Assembly: GCA_014218235.1 (NCBI GenBank)
Contig: CM024758.1
Span: 97,439,698-97,503,697 of the forward strand
Direction of reading: 5' to 3'
DNA: 64,000 nucleotides
From: Colocasia esculenta
Taxonomy: Eukaryota; Streptophyta; Magnoliopsida; Alismatales; Araceae
Shown: piece after piece, positions 1-8,808 of the stretch
How positions within the stretch are numbered: the stretch's first letter is position 1
Layout of the letters: the number at the start of each line of letters is the position of its first letter
The notes under the pieces: generated by a model
The model's database searches: none
Told to the model about the DNA's origin: nothing
The model's input: only the letters and a program-made list of their open reading frames with translations
Translations under genes and position numbers: made by a program

Positions 1-201
1 TCCCTATCTGCATCTACTATAATTATACCCTTAGAGCACACTAAGGACCTTGTGGCTTTGAAGAATCTGGGGTTAGAGTTCCCCTTCATCAAAAACCATG
101 ATAATCCCAGAGGATTCTTAGCCATACGGATAGGCCGTTACGCTTGGCTTGTGGGGACGACGGACCCATGCATGAACCCCGGTCCTGACTCACCAGCGTA
201 A
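1..201 (+). pseudogene. C-terminal end of an unidentified open frame, cut by the window edge
   Basis: Frame 1 is open from the first base to a TAA at 199-201 (66 codons) with no start codon inside the window, so it could be the tail of a protein encoded further left. The translation is of mixed composition and I recognise no domain. It lies about 640 bp before the LTR that starts at 840, so it could belong to the 3' part of the same TAT-like element, where extra or noncoding sequence after pol is common. A chance open frame of this length is quite possible. Confidence 0.25.
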
Positions 202-839
202 CAATATTATCCGTGGTTATTTTCTACTCCACTTTTAATCTTTTTTTTCTTTTAGCCCAGCATACATGCATATTGAAATCACTGTGGGAATCCACTCTTC
301 CAAGGCAATTTAAGGGCCATCCGCGCTCAAATTCCAAAGCAACTCGAATATTCCACTCAGAGTCCAGTACTCAGTTTATCATAAAGTTGTTTGAAGATGT
401 TCTTTTCGGAGAGAAACTCATCCATCCTGGATCTTTCCTTTACTTTACTTTCGATCCACCTACGGCCATGGCAGCCCCATACGCAGGTGAAACCTAATGG
501 ATTACGTCCTTAGGTACTTCCCGACGACGGAAGTTGATCTCGCATTTGTCTTTACTTTGTAGTTTAGTCATCTACGATGGTACAGTTTCCTCTCCAAAAG
601 AGTTTCCGAAGAACAGCGTTATTATGAATTGACGAACAGCTCCAGCAGTCGCCCATTGTCGCGCGTGTCTCTTTTTAACCTTGACGTCTACTTTTCAGTC
701 CACTCCGCTTCACTACACTGCGCTACGCTACATTTCTTTTCATTACACTCCATTTCTTTTCACTCCATTTCACTCCATTACATCCACTTCGTGTCCCTCC
801 GCTCGCTCCCCTGCAAAGCAGACGTCAAGGTTGGGCATC
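202..839 (+). other. Noncoding tail of a TAT-like gypsy element, upstream of its 3' LTR
   Basis: No convincing gene. The stretch about 700-785 is pyrimidine-rich, with repeats of CACTCCATTT and CATTACA. The last 25 bases before the LTR (AAGCAGACGTCAAGGTTGGG and CATC) are only moderately purine-rich but sit where the plus-strand primer should be; a TTGGGCATC stretch directly before TGTAGACAC fits my recollection of TAT-lineage elements. The 5' part of this element is left of the window. Confidence 0.45.
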
Positions 840-1021
840 TGTAGACACGCGAATTTTCCCATCGCGGGCAAAATTTCGAGTTGCGCTGTAACGCCCAAAA
901 TGACCCTTCTTTTGCCTTAAAAGAGTGTTTTCCCAATGTTTCTGGATCTCGCCCGCTTCTTTCTTGGTGCTTCCCAGGGGGTCCGGTCGCGGATCGACCT
1001 GCGCGGTCAAGTCGCGGGGGT

Positions 1022-1040
1022 CCGGGGGCAGCGCCCCCGG
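1022..1040. repeat. GC-rich perfect hairpin in the TAT-like LTR
   Basis: CCGGGGGC and GCCCCCGG flank a short AGC-type loop, giving a strong stem. It lies about 500 bp upstream of the TATA-like box, in the presumed U3. Confidence 0.6.
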
Positions 1041-1510
1041 AAGCTAAATTTAAATTCGCGTCGGCTATAGTGGACGCCTTTCTTCGAACCGCCTTTCAAT
1101 TCGCGTCGACCGTAGCCGCCGCGATTCATAAACCGCCTTCCAAATCGCGTCCGGCATCCCCGCCGCAATTCAGGCTCCGACAGCGGCCCGGAAAGTCGTC
1201 GCGCGCAGGCCGTAATCATGATAAAATCTTATAATCGCGTCCATGTTGGCCGACACGATTCAGAGATGTCAAATCCGAGTGTCGCGTCGGCTGACAGCGC
1301 GCAGGTGGGTCGGTTGCCTCAGAACCATGCGAGTCTGAATCGCGTCCGAACATCCCGCCGCGATTCAATTCGCGGTGGCCTGCCCCGACGCGATTCAAAG
1401 AGGCGGTGCAGTGACTTCCACGCATCAAACCGACCTTCTTAATCGCGGCCTGTTGGACGGACGCGATTTACTTCTTTAATTGCGGCGGCTGTCCTGGACG
1501 CGATTTTCAT
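1040..1510. repeat. Array of AATCGCG / CGCGATT inverted motifs in the LTR U3
   Basis: Motifs of the form AATCGCGTCC or AATTCGCGTC alternate with their complements (GACGCGATT, CCGCGATTCA) every 30-70 bp through this stretch, for example near 1053, 1099, 1145, 1231, 1337, 1386, 1440 and 1496. Neighbouring motifs can pair as short hairpins. Spacers differ, so this is not a simple tandem repeat. Confidence 0.6.
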
Positions 1511-1516
1511 CCAGAA

Positions 1517-1524
1517 CATAAAAG
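1517..1524 (+). promoter_or_regulatory. TATA-like box of the TAT-like LTR
   Basis: CATAAAAG, followed after about 35 bp by pyrimidine- and G-rich sequence and then GA-rich 5' UTR-like DNA. It is the only good TATA-like match in this LTR in the sense orientation; the position suggests a U3/R boundary near 1550. Confidence 0.45.
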
Positions 1525-1575
1525 CTTGCGCAGAACCCCATTTCAAAAGGGGGCTTTCATTTGGGGTTCGGCAGG

Positions 1576-1700
1576 GGGTTTTAGAGAGAGAGAGAGGAGG
1601 GTTTTAGAGAGAGAGAGAGGAGGGTTTTAGAGAGAGAGAGAGTGAGGTTTTAGAGAGAGAAAGAGATAGATTCTAGAGAGAGAGAGAGAGAGAGGGAGGG
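1576..1700 (+). repeat. GA-rich minisatellite in the LTR
   Basis: Three to four units of about 26 bp with the pattern GGGTTTTAGAGAGAGAG, decaying into a plain (GA)n run near 1675-1695. It lies just downstream of the presumed transcription start. Confidence 0.75.
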
Positions 1701-2438
1701 GGAAACTCCACACGGCGGAGCCCTGCTCGACGCCGTCTGCTTCCTCGCCATCCCTGTCCTCGTCTCCGGCCTCGTCTCCGTCTCTCGCGAGCTCTCCATC
1801 GCCGCCATCGTCGTCTTCCTCCTCTCGTTTGCCCTCCACAGCGCCGTCACGCCGTCCGGCCACCTCGGGGAAGCACCCCCGCATTTTCCTTCCTCCGGAC
1901 CCCACGTGGTCCTTTAAACTTCTTTTCATTTGGCCCCTACGTGGCCCTTTTTGCTTTACACATCGCATGCATGCACACACATCATACCTTTTAGTTAGGG
2001 GTTTTAAAGACCACCCAACAGGTGTGTTCCTCCCCCTTTCATTTATGTCATTTTATTCATTTTTAGGATTTGTATACTGCACATCCGTCTAATCTGTCTC
2101 TTCTTATTTGTCCCTTTTTTGCAAGGTACCCGAGCTGAATCTCCTTCGCCGGCCGGCCGGTGGAAGGAGGAGGAAAGAACCCACGCCCACATCATCCCGC
2201 TTCTTTTCTACGGGTAAAAAGGTACACGTCACCTCCTTTCCTACCCGTCCCTACTTTTGGTGCTTTTTAGAAAAAGTACCTGGCGATCACGGTTTGTCTT
2301 TATTACTTTGTCTTTTAATCGCCCGAAGGGCCACTGTTTGTTTTATCGTCTTTTTCATGTGTATCCGTACACGTTATCTTTGTGGAGACCGTTCTTCGTC
2401 CTCCCCGTAAGACTGGAGAGCGGAAAACCGCATCTACA

Positions 2439-2743
2439 CAACCTGGACATTACAAATCTGAATGTCCCAAGCTGAAGAAAAAAGATCAAGCAGAAAGATC
2501 CGACAGGAAGAAAGGCAAAGAAAAAAGTTCAAAAAATTCAAGAAAAAGGCAATGGCAGCAACTTGGGACAACGAAGAAGAAGCTACAAGTTCAGAATCTG
2601 AAGGTGAAGAGAAGGCAAACCTAGCCCTCATTGCAGGGCTAGAGCAGGTAAATTTAGAAACTTCCTTTACTTCTTGTTCTGAATTGGATTCTGATAGCCT
2701 TGAAGATGCTTTTAATGAACTTTATGAAAATATAAAACAGTAG
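2439..2743 (+). pseudogene. gag: Copia-1 gag, C-terminal fragment with first zinc knuckle remnant
   Basis: The fragment starts inside the CCHC knuckle (GHYKSECPKLKKK) and continues through a lysine-rich stretch, then an acidic Ser/Glu-rich segment (SSESEGEEKANLAL), and ends near ENIKQ. It aligns in content with Copia-2 gag at 58393-58720. One frameshift near 2540 separates the knuckle frame from the acidic frame. Gag packages the RNA into virus-like particles; this piece lacks the UBN2-type core, which was cut off by the TAT-like insertion at 2438. Confidence 0.75.
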
Positions 2744-3377
2744 TAAAACAAATAAAGATAGTTAAACTAAACCTACTAAACCAGGAAAAGGCTAACACCT
2801 TTCTAAAAATGAAGCAGAAAGGTTAAGTAAAAGTTTAAATGAAACCAAAAGAGCTAATGAAATGTTGTGCGAAGATTTAAAGAATAAAAACAGCAAGATA
2901 TTGGAAATGGAATCTAACCTTAAAGAACTTAAAGATGAAGAAAAATTACAAGAGGAGAATAATTACCTGAAAGCTACTATAGAAAAGATTTCTAATTGTA
3001 AAACCTCCCTGTTTGTTAATATAAAAGGTTCTAGAACAGGAAAGAAAAAATATGGATTAGGATACACACCCCCACTAAATGAAGAAGATATTGTTCGTCC
3101 TAAAGTGTATCCAACCCCAAAATTTGTAACAGAAAAAGGAATTAAAAATCCAAAAAAGGTAAATCAACATGTGTACAGACAAAAACAGAAATTCAACAAT
3201 ATTGCACATATGAAGAATGCTTTTGATTTATGTTGTAGTCATTATAATCAATTAGGACACACCGTTAGCACATGCACCACCAGACACTTGAGATGGATTC
3301 CTAAAACTGACCATCAAGGACCCAAGAAAATTTGGGTACCAAAGTTACAACTTAGCTTTATTTGCAGGGTCGGCTGA
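2744..3377 (+). pseudogene. Copia-1 gag-pol linker: coiled coil and second zinc knuckle
   Basis: From 2862 an open frame of 171 codons encodes a charged Lys/Glu/Asn-rich, probably coiled-coil segment (ILEMESNLKELKDEEKL) and then a basic region. A second knuckle-like motif follows near 3225-3280 (CCSHYNQLGHTVSTC). The sequence leads toward the protease. A stop at 2741 (after KQ) and a second frame change separate it from the upstream gag part. The same arrangement is seen in Copia-2, where Gypsy-2 inserted within this linker. Confidence 0.7.
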
Positions 3378-3497
3378 GGGCATCCAAATGGTACTTGGAT
3401 AGTGGATGCTCAGGCATATGACAGAAGATAAGAAGCTATTCACAACCTTTAGAGATGAAATTGGTCAAGTCACTTATGGTGATAATGGAAAAGGAAA
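3378..3497 (+). pseudogene. Copia-1 aspartic protease remnant
   Basis: The copia protease signature is visible as WYLDSGCS near 3388-3411 and is immediately followed by a frameshift (one base lost compared with Copia-2), so the catalytic DSG and the downstream HMT segment are in different frames. The protease would have matured the Gag-Pol polyprotein. It joins directly to the pre-integrase segment of the next frame. Confidence 0.7.
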
Positions 3498-4424
3498 GTG
3501 TTAGGATGTGGAACAATTGGCACTAAGGGAAAGAACATAATTGAAGATGTCATGTATGTAGAAAGTTTGAAGCATAATCTGATAAGTATCAGTCAGTTGT
3601 GTGATAAAGGGCATTCAGTAAATTTTCAGAATGATAAGTGTGTTATTCAGAAAGACAACAAAATAGTGTTCGAAGCCCAAAGAGTGAAGAATTTATACAC
3701 ATTGCAACTAGCAGAATTAAAAGAAGTAAATCTATGTCTTGCAACCACCAAAAGTGAAGAGTCTGATTTGTGGCACAGAAGATTAGGTCATGCAAGTACT
3801 TCAGTCATCAAGAAATTGATAAAACATGATCTGGTTGAAGGTCTTCCCAAGATAAAAGTAAAGAAGTCTGGAATATGTTTAGCTTGTGCAAAAGGAAAGC
3901 AGACCAAGGCTTCATTTCAGTCCAAGACAATTGTTACAACTTCCAAACCTTTGGAATTAATTCACATGGATTTGTTTGGACCTATAAGGACAATCAGTCT
4001 TGGAGGTAAAATGTATGGCTATGTGATAGTAGATGACTACTCAAGATACACTTGGGTATCTTTATTAGAAGCAAAATCTGAAGCTTTTCAAGCATTTCTG
4101 AAATTCAGCAAAATTATTCAGAAGAACCAGAAATTTCATATTGTAAGCATTAGATCTGATCATGGTGGAGAATTCAAGAATGAGGAGTTCATGAAGTTTT
4201 GTGAAGAAAATGGGATTGAGCATAACTTTTCAGCACCAAGAACACCTCAACAGAATGGAGTAGCAGAAAGAAAAAATAGGACACTGCTAGATATGGCCAG
4301 AACTATGCTGAATGAATACAATTTGCCAAGATACTTCTGGGCAGAGGCAGTCAATACAGCCTGCTACTTCATCAACCGGTGCATGATCAGACCTATTCTA
4401 AAGAAGACCCCTTATGAGCTTTAG
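3498..4424 (+). CDS. pol: Copia-1 GAG-pre-integrase and integrase core (partial pol)
   Basis: A 308-codon open frame. Residues about 1-85 continue the protease C-terminal region (NLISISQLCDKGHSV). The zinc-binding pre-integrase follows (LWHRRLGHAS, then ICLACAKGKQT) at about 92-135. The DDE catalytic core comes next, with Asp in HMDLFGP (about 157), Asp in RSDHGGEF and Glu in NGVAERKNRT (about 258). Integrase inserts the cDNA into host chromatin. The frame ends at a stop where Copia-2 continues into LYKEKKPNISHLRPFG, so the full polyprotein cannot be made. The first ATG is internal to the ancestral polyprotein, not a true start. Confidence 0.85.
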   Translation: MLGCGTIGTKGKNIIEDVMYVESLKHNLISISQLCDKGHSVNFQNDKCVIQKDNKIVFEAQRVKNLYTLQLAELKEVNLCLATTKSEESDLWHRRLGHASTSVIKKLIKHDLVEGLPKIKVKKSGICLACAKGKQTKASFQSKTIVTTSKPLELIHMDLFGPIRTISLGGKMYGYVIVDDYSRYTWVSLLEAKSEAFQAFLKFSKIIQKNQKFHIVSIRSDHGGEFKNEEFMKFCEENGIEHNFSAPRTPQQNGVAERKNRTLLDMARTMLNEYNLPRYFWAEAVNTACYFINRCMIRPILKKTPYEL

Positions 4425-5766
4425 AAGGAAAAGAAGCCCAATATCAGTCATCTTCGACCTTTTGGCTGTAAGTGTATTTTATTTAAATAATGGTAAGATA
4501 ACTTAGGAAAATTAGATGCTAAAAGTGATGAAGGATTTCTGCTAGGATATATTTCAAAACCTAGAGGTTATAAAGTTTTCAATAGAAAACATTAACTATA
4601 GAACAATCTGTGCATATCTTATTTGATGAAACTAACCCTTCTATTAAAAGAATAGAAGAAGAAGAAGAGTGTGTTGAAGATTTGTGCAGGGATCTAGAAA
4701 GACATCTCTTGAAGAAGAAGAAAAATAGGAAGAAAAGGAAGATCCTCCACTAGAAGATCTCAACAGCAAGAAGAACCACAAAAAGACTACCTAGAGAACT
4801 AAGGTATCATAGAGATCATCCAAGGGAAAACATCATAGGAAATCCTCAAGATAGGGTAAGAACAAGAGGTATGCAAATTCCCTGTGATTTTTCTGCTTTA
4901 GTTTCTCAAATTGAGCCTAGGACAATCGATGATGCTCTGGGTGATGAATCTTGGATCCTTGCTATGCAAGAGGAACTTAATCAGTTCCAACGCAGCCAAG
5001 TATGAACTCTTGTCCCTAGACCTTCTGACCATCCAGTCATTGGAACCAGATGAGTTTTCAGAAATAAAATAGATGAATCAGGAGCAATCACCAGGAATAA
5101 GGCCAGACTTGTAGCTCAAGGATATTCCCAAGAGGAAGACATAGATTTTGATGAACCTATGCTACAGTAGCTAGATTAGAGGCAATCAGAATCTTATTAG
5201 CATATGCATGCTCTCTTAATATTAACTTATTTTAGATGGATGTTAAAAGTGTTTTTCTGAATAGTTTTATAAAAGAAGAAGTATATGTGAGCAACCACCA
5301 GGATTTGAAGATACTAAATATCCTAATCATGTTTTCTGTTTAAAGAAAGCACTATATGGTCTAAAACAAGCCTCAAGAGCTTGGTATGAAAGATTGAGTG
5401 CTTATCTTATATCACATGATTTTGTACGAGGTAAAGTTGATAGCACACTATTTATAAAGAAATTTTCAGATGGAATCTTGATAGTACAAATATATGTTGA
5501 TGACATTATTTTGGTTCTACTAATGAATCACTTTGTAAGTTCTTTGAAAATCTGATGCAAAGTGAATTTGAATGATGAGCATGATGGGTGAGCTTAATTA
5601 TTTTCTTGGGTTACAAATCAAGCAGACCAAGGAAGGAACTCACATTTGTCAAACTAAATATATTTCAGATTTACTTTCCAAGTATGGTTTTGACAAGTGT
5701 AAGCCATTAGGAACACCCATGAGCTCAGGAATTAAGTTAGATAGTGATCCTCTTGGTAAAAGGTAG
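4425..5766 (+). pseudogene. pol: Copia-1 reverse transcriptase, broken by many stops and shifts
   Basis: Translated pieces match Copia-2 pol: the acidic integrase-RT linker (near 4640-4730), the RT start around 4920 (DDALGDESWILAMQEEL), the MDVKS..FLN segment near 5236, KKALYGLKQASRAW near 5345-5385, and the catalytic IYVDDII near 5490-5510. A one-base loss directly after the YVDD box shifts the frame. ELNYFLGLQIKQTKEGTH is at 5589-5642 within the short open frame 5572-5766. Several Trp codons have become TGA and a Gln codon TAG. The enzyme is inactive. Confidence 0.85.
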
Positions 5767-6448
5767 ATCAAAAGATTTATAGAGGAATGATAGGATCACT
5801 GCTCTATCTTACTGCTAGTAAACCAGATATAATGTTCAGTGTTTGTTTATATGCAAGATTCCAAGTTGATCCAAAAGAATCACATGTTCATGCTGTTAAA
5901 AGATTTTTAGATATATATAAATACCAGTAAATTAGGACTATGGTATCACAGATGTTCAGATTTCAAGTTGATTGGATATAGTGATGCTGACTATGCTGGA
6001 TGCAAAATAGATAGGAAGAGCACCAGTGGCACTTGTCTAATTCTTGCAAGGTGCTTGATATTATGGTCTTCCAGGAAGCAAATTCAGTGGCATTATCCAC
6101 TACAGAAGTTGAATACATTGCAGCTGAAAGTTGCTGTACTCAACTCTTGTGGATCAAACACCAATTGGAAGACTATGGTCATCAACTCCAAGAAATTCCA
6201 ATGCTGTGTGATAATACAAGCGCAATAAATTTAACCAAGAATCCTATCCAGCACTCAAGAATAAAGCACATTGAGGTTAGACATCACTTCATCAGGGACC
6301 ATGTAAGTAATGGCAACATTTTACTTGATTTTGTATCCACTGAAAATCAACTTGTTGATATTTTTACAAACCTCTTCCTGAGGATAGATTCACATCTATT
6401 AGAAGAGAAATAGGTATGTGTAATCCTGATTATATTGCCAAAGTAAAA
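5767..6448 (+). pseudogene. pol: Copia-1 RNase H and end of pol
   Basis: RNase H signatures are present in two overlapping frames: YSDADYAGCKIDRKSTSG (near 5975-6030), STTEVEYIAA (near 6100) and the terminal motif HIEVRHHFIRD (near 6268-6300). The polyprotein ends GMCNPD plus a few residues with TGA at 6446-6448. RNase H would remove the RNA strand during reverse transcription. A frameshift near 6050 splits the domain, so it is not functional. Confidence 0.85.
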
Positions 6449-6959
6449 TGATGCTTAAACTGTATGTTAAGAAACTACAGTGGAACACTTGAACTTTGAA
6501 TTGTCTGTGAAAACTTTCTAAGTCCCAGCACTTTTGACTTATGAAGTCACAGTGCATCCGACTCTTGTTGTGAATCTCACAATTCGACTTATTAAGGAAT
6601 TTTGAAAAGGCGCATTCAATTTAAAAATATATAACTAAAATTCTTTAAATACATATTTATGACATAACGATCAAATCAGTCAATCTCGTCCGTTCAGACT
6701 AAGATCTAGGGTCAGTTACCTTTTCACTCTCTTATTTAAGAAACCCATTTGTCTATTCGAAGACACCCTTTCAAATCTCGGCTTCAACTCCCGTGTCTTC
6801 TTCCTCCTCTTCGCGCCCTTACTGTTCTCCGGAGAAGGTCTTCTGGAAAACTCTGGGAACTTCATCCTCTTCGAAGAAAGGTAGGTTCTTTAGACTCTCA
6901 TCTATGTTTCCATCACTCCTTTACTAGTTCTCTGAGTCTTGTTCATTTCCCTCTTCTAG
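6449..6959 (+). promoter_or_regulatory. Copia-1 internal promoter-like region before the accessory gene
   Basis: A 511-bp noncoding stretch between the pol stop and the accessory ATG. It contains decayed copies of the LTR-type motif (CCGACT and ATTCGACTT near 6558-6595), an AT-rich stretch (6620-6670), a TATA-like box TTATTTAAG at 6732-6740, pyrimidine-rich leader sequence, and an intron-like segment 6881-6959. Copia-2 keeps the same order with identical spacing: TATA to ATG is 228 bp in both copies. The conserved geometry suggests that the accessory gene has its own transcript. This is inference; no transcript is shown here. Confidence 0.5.
6881..6959 (+). other. Candidate 79-bp intron in the accessory-gene leader (Copia-1)
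   Basis: Donor AAAG|GTAGGTT at 6881 and a pyrimidine-rich acceptor CCCTCTTCTAG|ATG at 6959, directly followed by the accessory start codon at 6960. The equivalent segment in Copia-2 (43697 down to 43619) is also exactly 79 bp with the same donor and a TCTAG|ATG acceptor. 79 bp is a normal plant intron length. Confidence 0.5.
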
Positions 6960-8261
6960 ATGACTTCGTCTAGGGCTCTGGAAATCGCCCAGTTGACCCC
7001 TGAACAACTCCAGCGACTTGCTAAGATTCCCATCTGTCTAGGGAAAGTAGTAGACTTCTCCCATTTGAGTGGAAATTGTCGTGGGTAGAAGATACCCTAA
7101 ATGTCATGGGATGGACCAAGCTTTTCCAGATTTCTGAACCCCCGTAGAAAACGCCATTAGAGCTTTCTATGTCTCTCTGCAAGTATCTTCTGGAAACACT
7201 GTGTTTGGATATGTCAAGGGGACCAAGATTTCCATATCTGAAGAGTTATTGGTTGAGATCTTGGATTGTCCAAACTCCGGGCACAAGCTTAGTGAAGTTG
7301 TGCCTTGGAAAAGTAAAAATTGGGGATTATAGGAAGTTTGGCCACTGTCAGTAAGAAAGGGCTTTTGATAAATGAACTGACAGCAGAGAAGAGACTGCTC
7401 CATTCAGTTATATCAACCATTGTGAATCCTAGAGCAGGGACCCATTCTTCCATCACCTCCAGGGATGGAAATCTGTTATTTTGGGCTATTCAGAGGCACA
7501 AGGTAAATTTGGCTGCAATTATCTGGAGAGAATGATTGCTTCAAAGAGTTTGCAGGAGTCCCTTCCCTATGGACCTCTGCTCACTTTGATTTTCAAAAAG
7601 TTCTCAGTAGATCTATCTGGAGAAATCTCTGCTGGAATCAAGGAGAAAATTGGTATTTCTACCTTGAGAAGAAGCCACTATTCTTTGATCAACAAAAAGC
7701 AAAATTTATGGTTAAAGGATTCTGTTCCAGAATGTGATTATGAGCTTTTTCTTGATGAGCCTCATGTTCCATCATCCTCTCAAGTAGTTCAACAAGAAGA
7801 AGAGCTAGTAGCAGAAGATAGAATGGAAGAACCAGAAACTCAAGTCAGATCTGAAGCCTCAGTTCAGATTCAAGAGCAAGAAGATCAGTTTCATGTCTCC
7901 TCCTCCTTTCTTGAACAAGATGCACCTGAGGAAACAATAAATGAAGTTTTAAGAAACATTAGAGGTAAAGGAGTAGCCTATGATGATATTCCTGTAGAAA
8001 CTGAATTTGAGGAAAGAGAGCATCACTCTTCCCCTTCTCAGTTTGAGACCCAGCCAAGGTCTCAGGGGGAGAATAACAACAGCTTCAATTCCATTATGGA
8101 TTTGTTGAGCAAGCAACAGGAGAATCTCTGTTCTTCAGTTGCAAGTTGAGTTCATTGATGCCAAGTTCGATGGTTTGACTGATGAAGTCAAACAAATCAA
8201 AGATTTATTGCTTCAGTTGGTGTGCCAACAGAGCACTTCTCGGCCATCAGGGCCTTCTTCC
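6960..8261 (+). pseudogene. Copia-1 accessory gene, 5' half (plant transposon protein domain)
   Basis: The start MTSSRALEIAQLTPEQLQR at 6960 matches Copia-2 at 43618 (MASSRAPEDTQLTPEQLQR). A folded region follows, with the pattern RLLHSVIS..V.PRAGTHSSITSRD..LLFWAIQ, then SLPYGPLLTLIFKKFSVDLS (about 7380-7620). This resembles the domain annotated in plants as putative plant transposon protein (PF20167 type), often found in retrotransposon-derived proteins. An acidic, Gln-rich tail runs to 8150. Frameshifts near 7075, 7150 and 7320-7490 and a stop near 8148 break the gene. Gypsy-1 interrupts it at 8261; it resumes at 21227. The function of this protein in Sireviruses is not known to me; it sits where env-like genes occur in this lineage. 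Confidence 0.7.
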
Positions 8262-8640
8262 TGTAGCACCTCGGAAATTTTAGTATATAAAGGAATCAAA
8301 TTTAAATAAAAGTGGTGGAGGGACTTCCAAAATTATATATTAATGACCCAATATCATAAACGGGTCAATGGACATCATTTGGCCCAATAATCAAATAAAG
8401 CTAGAAAATGCATGGAAATTCGTAACTCTAAATATGCTGAAATTAGAGAGGCAATTTGAGTTGAATGGGATGCAATCATGCATTCTTGGCAACCCAATTC
8501 GTGCCTATCTATGGTGGGAGGTTCCTAAAGCCTCACACACTCTAAGGGAGGAAGGAATACTCAAAAGATAGGAAACTGCCCTGTCAAAACTGCAGCTTAG
8601 CTTTCCTAGTTATAATAGGACTCCTAAAACACCATGGTTG

Positions 8641-8647
8641 CTTAAAT
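8641..8647 (+). promoter_or_regulatory. TATA-like box of Gypsy-1 LTR
   Basis: GCTTAAATACTCTTC around this point matches GCTTAAATACTCTCC in the unrelated-sequence LTRs of Gypsy-2 (minus strand 57462-57448) and the solo LTR D (33833-33819), each about 400-800 bp inside the LTR. Conservation of this short box in otherwise diverged LTRs makes it the likely core promoter. In the 3' LTR it has decayed to GCTTCAATACTC. Confidence 0.55.
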
Positions 8648-8808
8648 ACTCTTCACCAAACCCTAGGAACAAGTTTTAGAACTTGCTGGGGTCGTGTGGA
8701 AAAGTTCTTGGTGGCTGGGGAGAAGGAGATCATCCACACTAAGCCGTTCTTCTTCCCTGTTGTGTCTGCTGCGATCTGCAGAGACCATCTTCTTGAAGTC
8801 GACCAAAG

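Larger units (their letters stand above)
840..2438 (+). mobile_element. 3' LTR of a TAT-like Ty3/gypsy element inserted in Copia-1 gag
   Basis: The segment begins TGTAGA and ends TCTACA, a perfect 6-bp terminal inverted repeat, giving a 1,599-bp LTR. It ends exactly where Copia-1 gag sequence resumes (CAACCTGGACATTAC from 2439; compare the uninterrupted Copia-2 gag on the minus strand near 58690), so the insertion disrupted Copia-1 gag. The expected 5-bp target copy on this side is CAACC (2439-2443); the partner lies outside the window. The LTR holds a GC-rich hairpin (1022-1040), an array of AATCGCG inverted motifs, a TATA-like box at 1517 and a GA-rich minisatellite. The lineage call rests on the TGTAGACAC start and this LTR organisation, not on coding sequence. 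Confidence 0.7.

Noticed and set aside
1627..1980. Minus-strand frame of 117 codons across the GA-rich repeat
   Set aside because: It is created by the GA/TC minisatellite and CpG-rich LTR DNA, with Ser/Leu and Glu/Asp runs and no domain; it is antisense to the LTR.
8281..8291. AGTATATAAAGG as the Gypsy-1 LTR TATA box
   Set aside because: It lies about 20 bp from the LTR start, leaving almost no U3, and is not shared with Gypsy-2-type LTRs; the TTAAATA box at 8641 is conserved between families.
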